Assembly: GCA_019423835.1 (NCBI GenBank) | Contig: JAHZAR010000014.1 | Location: forward strand, 11,450-35,102 | DNA: 23,653 bases | Direction of reading: 5' to 3' | DNA from: Clostridiales bacterium | Lineage (GTDB): Bacteria; Bacillota; Clostridia; Lachnospirales; Lachnospiraceae | Shown here: positions 22,054 to 23,653 of the stretch, piece after piece | Position numbering within the stretch: the first letter of the stretch is position 1 | How the letters are laid out: each line of letters begins with the position of its first letter | Made by a program: the position numbers and the translations under genes | Notes under the pieces: generated by a model | Seen by the model: the letters and a program-made list of their open reading frames with translations, nothing else | What the model was told of the DNA's origin: nothing | The model's database searches: none

Positions 22054-23184
22054 CTAAATCGTTCCTCTGCGCAGCACCCGGTCAATCTTTTCTCTGTCAA
22101 GGCTCTTTATTACCTCGACTGCCATCCTCACAGTTGCATCGATATCCTCCATAGCACAGAAATTGTAGTGGGTGTGAACGTATCTGGATGGGATTCCGAG
22201 TACCAGAACCGGCACGGCTTTTCCCGTGAGGCTGATCTTTCCCGCGTTGGTACTGCCTCCCCTTCTCACGGCATCCTGATATTTAATACCGCACTGCTTC
22301 CCTGTCTCATGAGCCAGACGGATAAATTCCGGGTTGGATACGTAGCTTGCGTCCAGATGGCGAATCTGGGTTCCTTCCTTCAGGCTGCACTGGGCAATTC
22401 CCGGCCTGAAATAGAAGTCATCGGCCGGGGAGCCCTCAAACACGATCGCCAGATCCGGCAGAACTGTCTGGGAAGTTACCTGGGCTCCCCTTGTTCCTAC
22501 CTCCTCCTGGGCGGCAAAAGCTCCTACGACCTGGACTGCCAGATTTTTCTCCTCCTTCTGCAGAGCCTTCATGGTTTCAAGAATACTCACACACCCCAGG
22601 CGGTTGTCAAAGGCTTTTCCATAGCAGATCCCATGTTCCTCATCATATTCAAACCGGACATCAGGCATGACCGGATCGCCTACGGAAATTCCATAGTCCT
22701 CCATCACCTCCTGACGGCTCGAAGCACCCACGTCAATCCTTATATCTTCTATATTTAAGGAATTATCTGCCCTCTCGGCTGCCGTCAGGAAATGCACCGG
22801 CTTTGAGGTCGTGATTCCCCTGATTTTCTTTCCCGCCCCATTTTTGACAATCACTGAATGGGCCGGAATGTTGGTGTTGTGGATTCCCCCCAGACAGATA
22901 ATATCCAGAAGACCGTTTTCCTCAATATTCTGGACCATGAAGCCCACCTCATCGGAATGGGCATCCAGCATCAGAACAGGTCTCCTCCTCTCTCCCTGCC
23001 TGAGTTCACCCCGGCTGAAAGCATCTCCTGCCTGCTCGTCCATAAATGCATATACATTATGCATGGCGTCATGTTTAAGGCAAAGCGCTCCGCTGTGAGC
23101 CTTAACTGCTCTCACCACATCCTCCTCAAATCCGCTTGGCCCGAAGGCGTTGGTGAGATCCTCTATCATTTTTAAATCTGCCAT
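22054..23184 (-). CDS. M42 family metallo-aminopeptidase
   Basis: 376 residues from the ATG at 23184 with AAGGAGGAG upstream; an in-frame start at 23220 has no such site. M42 enzymes are cytoplasmic, large, oligomeric two-metal aminopeptidases that trim peptides. Visible ligands and motifs are LDAHSDEVGFM (His76, Asp78), GKAFDNRLGC (Asp193), AQEEVGTRGA (catalytic Glu227 and Glu228), VFEGSPADD, and YVHTHYN (His337). The insertion around residues 50-70 (Gly/Arg/Glu-rich) is unusual but lies in a loop. It is the second gene after an M55 D-aminopeptidase gene, pointing to joint use in peptide or D-amino-acid peptide breakdown. Confidence 0.93.
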   Translation of the reverse strand: MADLKMIEDLTNAFGPSGFEEDVVRAVKAHSGALCLKHDAMHNVYAFMDEQAGDAFSRGELRQGERRRPVLMLDAHSDEVGFMVQNIEENGLLDIICLGGIHNTNIPAHSVIVKNGAGKKIRGITTSKPVHFLTAAERADNSLNIEDIRIDVGASSRQEVMEDYGISVGDPVMPDVRFEYDEEHGICYGKAFDNRLGCVSILETMKALQKEEKNLAVQVVGAFAAQEEVGTRGAQVTSQTVLPDLAIVFEGSPADDFYFRPGIAQCSLKEGTQIRHLDASYVSNPEFIRLAHETGKQCGIKYQDAVRRGGSTNAGKISLTGKAVPVLVLGIPSRYVHTHYNFCAMEDIDATVRMAVEVIKSLDREKIDRVLRRGTI

Positions 23185-23236
23185 GTTAAACTCCTCCTTA
23201 TCTTTCTCCGTCTGTATCATTCGCCCGGCATGCGCA

Positions 23237-23267
23237 GGTATATTGACTGCAGAGCGGTCAATATACC
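23237..23267 (-). promoter_or_regulatory. Hairpin between the M55 and M42 genes
   Basis: Arms 23237-23247 and 23257-23267 form a perfect 11-base-pair stem with a 9-base loop that includes the stop codon of the M55 gene. No T-tract follows, so it is more likely an mRNA stability or differential-expression element than a terminator. Confidence 0.5.
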
Positions 23268-23653
23268 ATAAACGAATGTGCCGTCACAATATCGCGGTAA
23301 TTGCTGCTCACCACACGGTTTGTCCTCTCGTCCACCTGCTCTGCTCCCGGAAAGAATGACATCTGATAGGCCTTTTTCAGATCCTTGTAATGCACCACAT
23401 ACTCAAATTTTTCCGGCATTGAAATGCGGCAGGCTTCCGGGCCGCGGCTCAGAGCCTTCTTTACACGGCTTCTCAGAAGACGATCTGCCGCCGCCTTGCT
23501 CATATTGATCGTGCTTCCTCCAACTCCCTTCTTTACAGCCGCTGTCGTAATGGCAGGGACCATCTCTCTGGCCAGAGAGCAGATTGCCTCGTCGCCGGAA
23601 ACAAAGATGGCCGGAACACCAATCATGGCAGCTGTGTAGGTATTGAGCATAAA
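23258..23653 (-). CDS. M55 family D-aminopeptidase (DppA-like), N-terminal part cut by window edge
   Basis: 131 residues of the C-terminal part, open to the right edge. The stretch MLNTYTAAMIGVPAIFVSGD followed by EMVPAITTAAVKKGVGGSTINMS is the M55 signature (DppA, a zinc D-aminopeptidase that splits D-Ala-D-Ala and similar peptides). The catalytic N-terminal metal ligands (DxEG motif) would lie beyond the edge. The first M in the window is internal, because the frame continues upstream of it. It precedes the M42 gene by 73 bases on the same strand with no promoter seen, so they probably form an operon. Confidence 0.88.
   Translation of the reverse strand, partial: FMLNTYTAAMIGVPAIFVSGDEAICSLAREMVPAITTAAVKKGVGGSTINMSKAAADRLLRSRVKKALSRGPEACRISMPEKFEYVVHYKDLKKAYQMSFFPGAEQVDERTNRVVSSNYRDIVTAHSFMVY

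Overview
The window looks like chromosomal DNA of a gut-type Clostridia, most likely Lachnospiraceae. This rests on roughly 50% G+C, strong AGGAGG-type ribosome binding sites, SigA-type promoters, and a gene set typical of that group (DUF3870, HelD-like helicase, ATP-dependent PEP carboxykinase, M42/M55 peptidases, a PurF-like protein and an OPRT-like protein). Genus and species cannot be fixed from the sequence alone.

Layout. Bases 1-11500 are ordinary chromosome: a truncated subtilase (left edge), a DUF2726 membrane protein, a PPC/DUF296 protein, a secreted polysaccharide deacetylase, a PurF-like protein with a dead glutaminase site, a HelD-like helicase, a DUF3870 protein, a DUF4392 (D-glutamate cyclase-like) protein with a structured leader, a LysR regulator and pckA. 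Bases 11503-20983 hold a complete type I-C CRISPR-Cas locus on the minus strand. Its order of transcription is cas3, an inserted cassette, cas5c, cas8c (with an internal cas11c), cas7, cas4, cas1, cas2, leader, and an array of only three repeats and two spacers. Bases 21043-23653 hold an OPRT-like gene just upstream of cas3, then an M42 aminopeptidase and a truncated M55 D-aminopeptidase (right edge).

The most interesting part is the insert between cas3 and cas5c (17572-18661). It has its own strong minus-strand promoter, a DUF3990-family gene broken by a deletion, and an intact 145-residue gene of unknown function. On the opposite strand, between the end of cas3 and that promoter, lies what looks like a degenerate, stand-alone crRNA gene. 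It has a decayed I-C repeat that keeps the terminal GTGGATTGAAAT handle and a short stem, then a pseudo-spacer, then a GC-rich hairpin. The first 17 bases of the pseudo-spacer match a site just downstream of the -10 box of the cassette promoter. The site has a correct TTC PAM, and the only mismatches are at positions 6 and 12, which are the flipped-out positions in type I Cascade. This is the pattern expected of a CreA/CreR-like RNA that sends Cascade to repress a promoter without cleavage. Because no terminator or clear second promoter is visible between the cassette and cas5c, the same promoter may also feed cas5-8-7-4-1-2 and the array, making this a candidate autoregulatory or addiction circuit.

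How the genes work together: Cas5c processes crRNA; Cas5c/Cas7/Cas8c/Cas11c form the Cascade; Cas3 degrades targets; Cas1/Cas2/Cas4 acquire spacers. cas3 is separated from the rest by a strong hairpin and seems to be transcribed with the OPRT-like gene, so interference nuclease and Cascade may be controlled separately.
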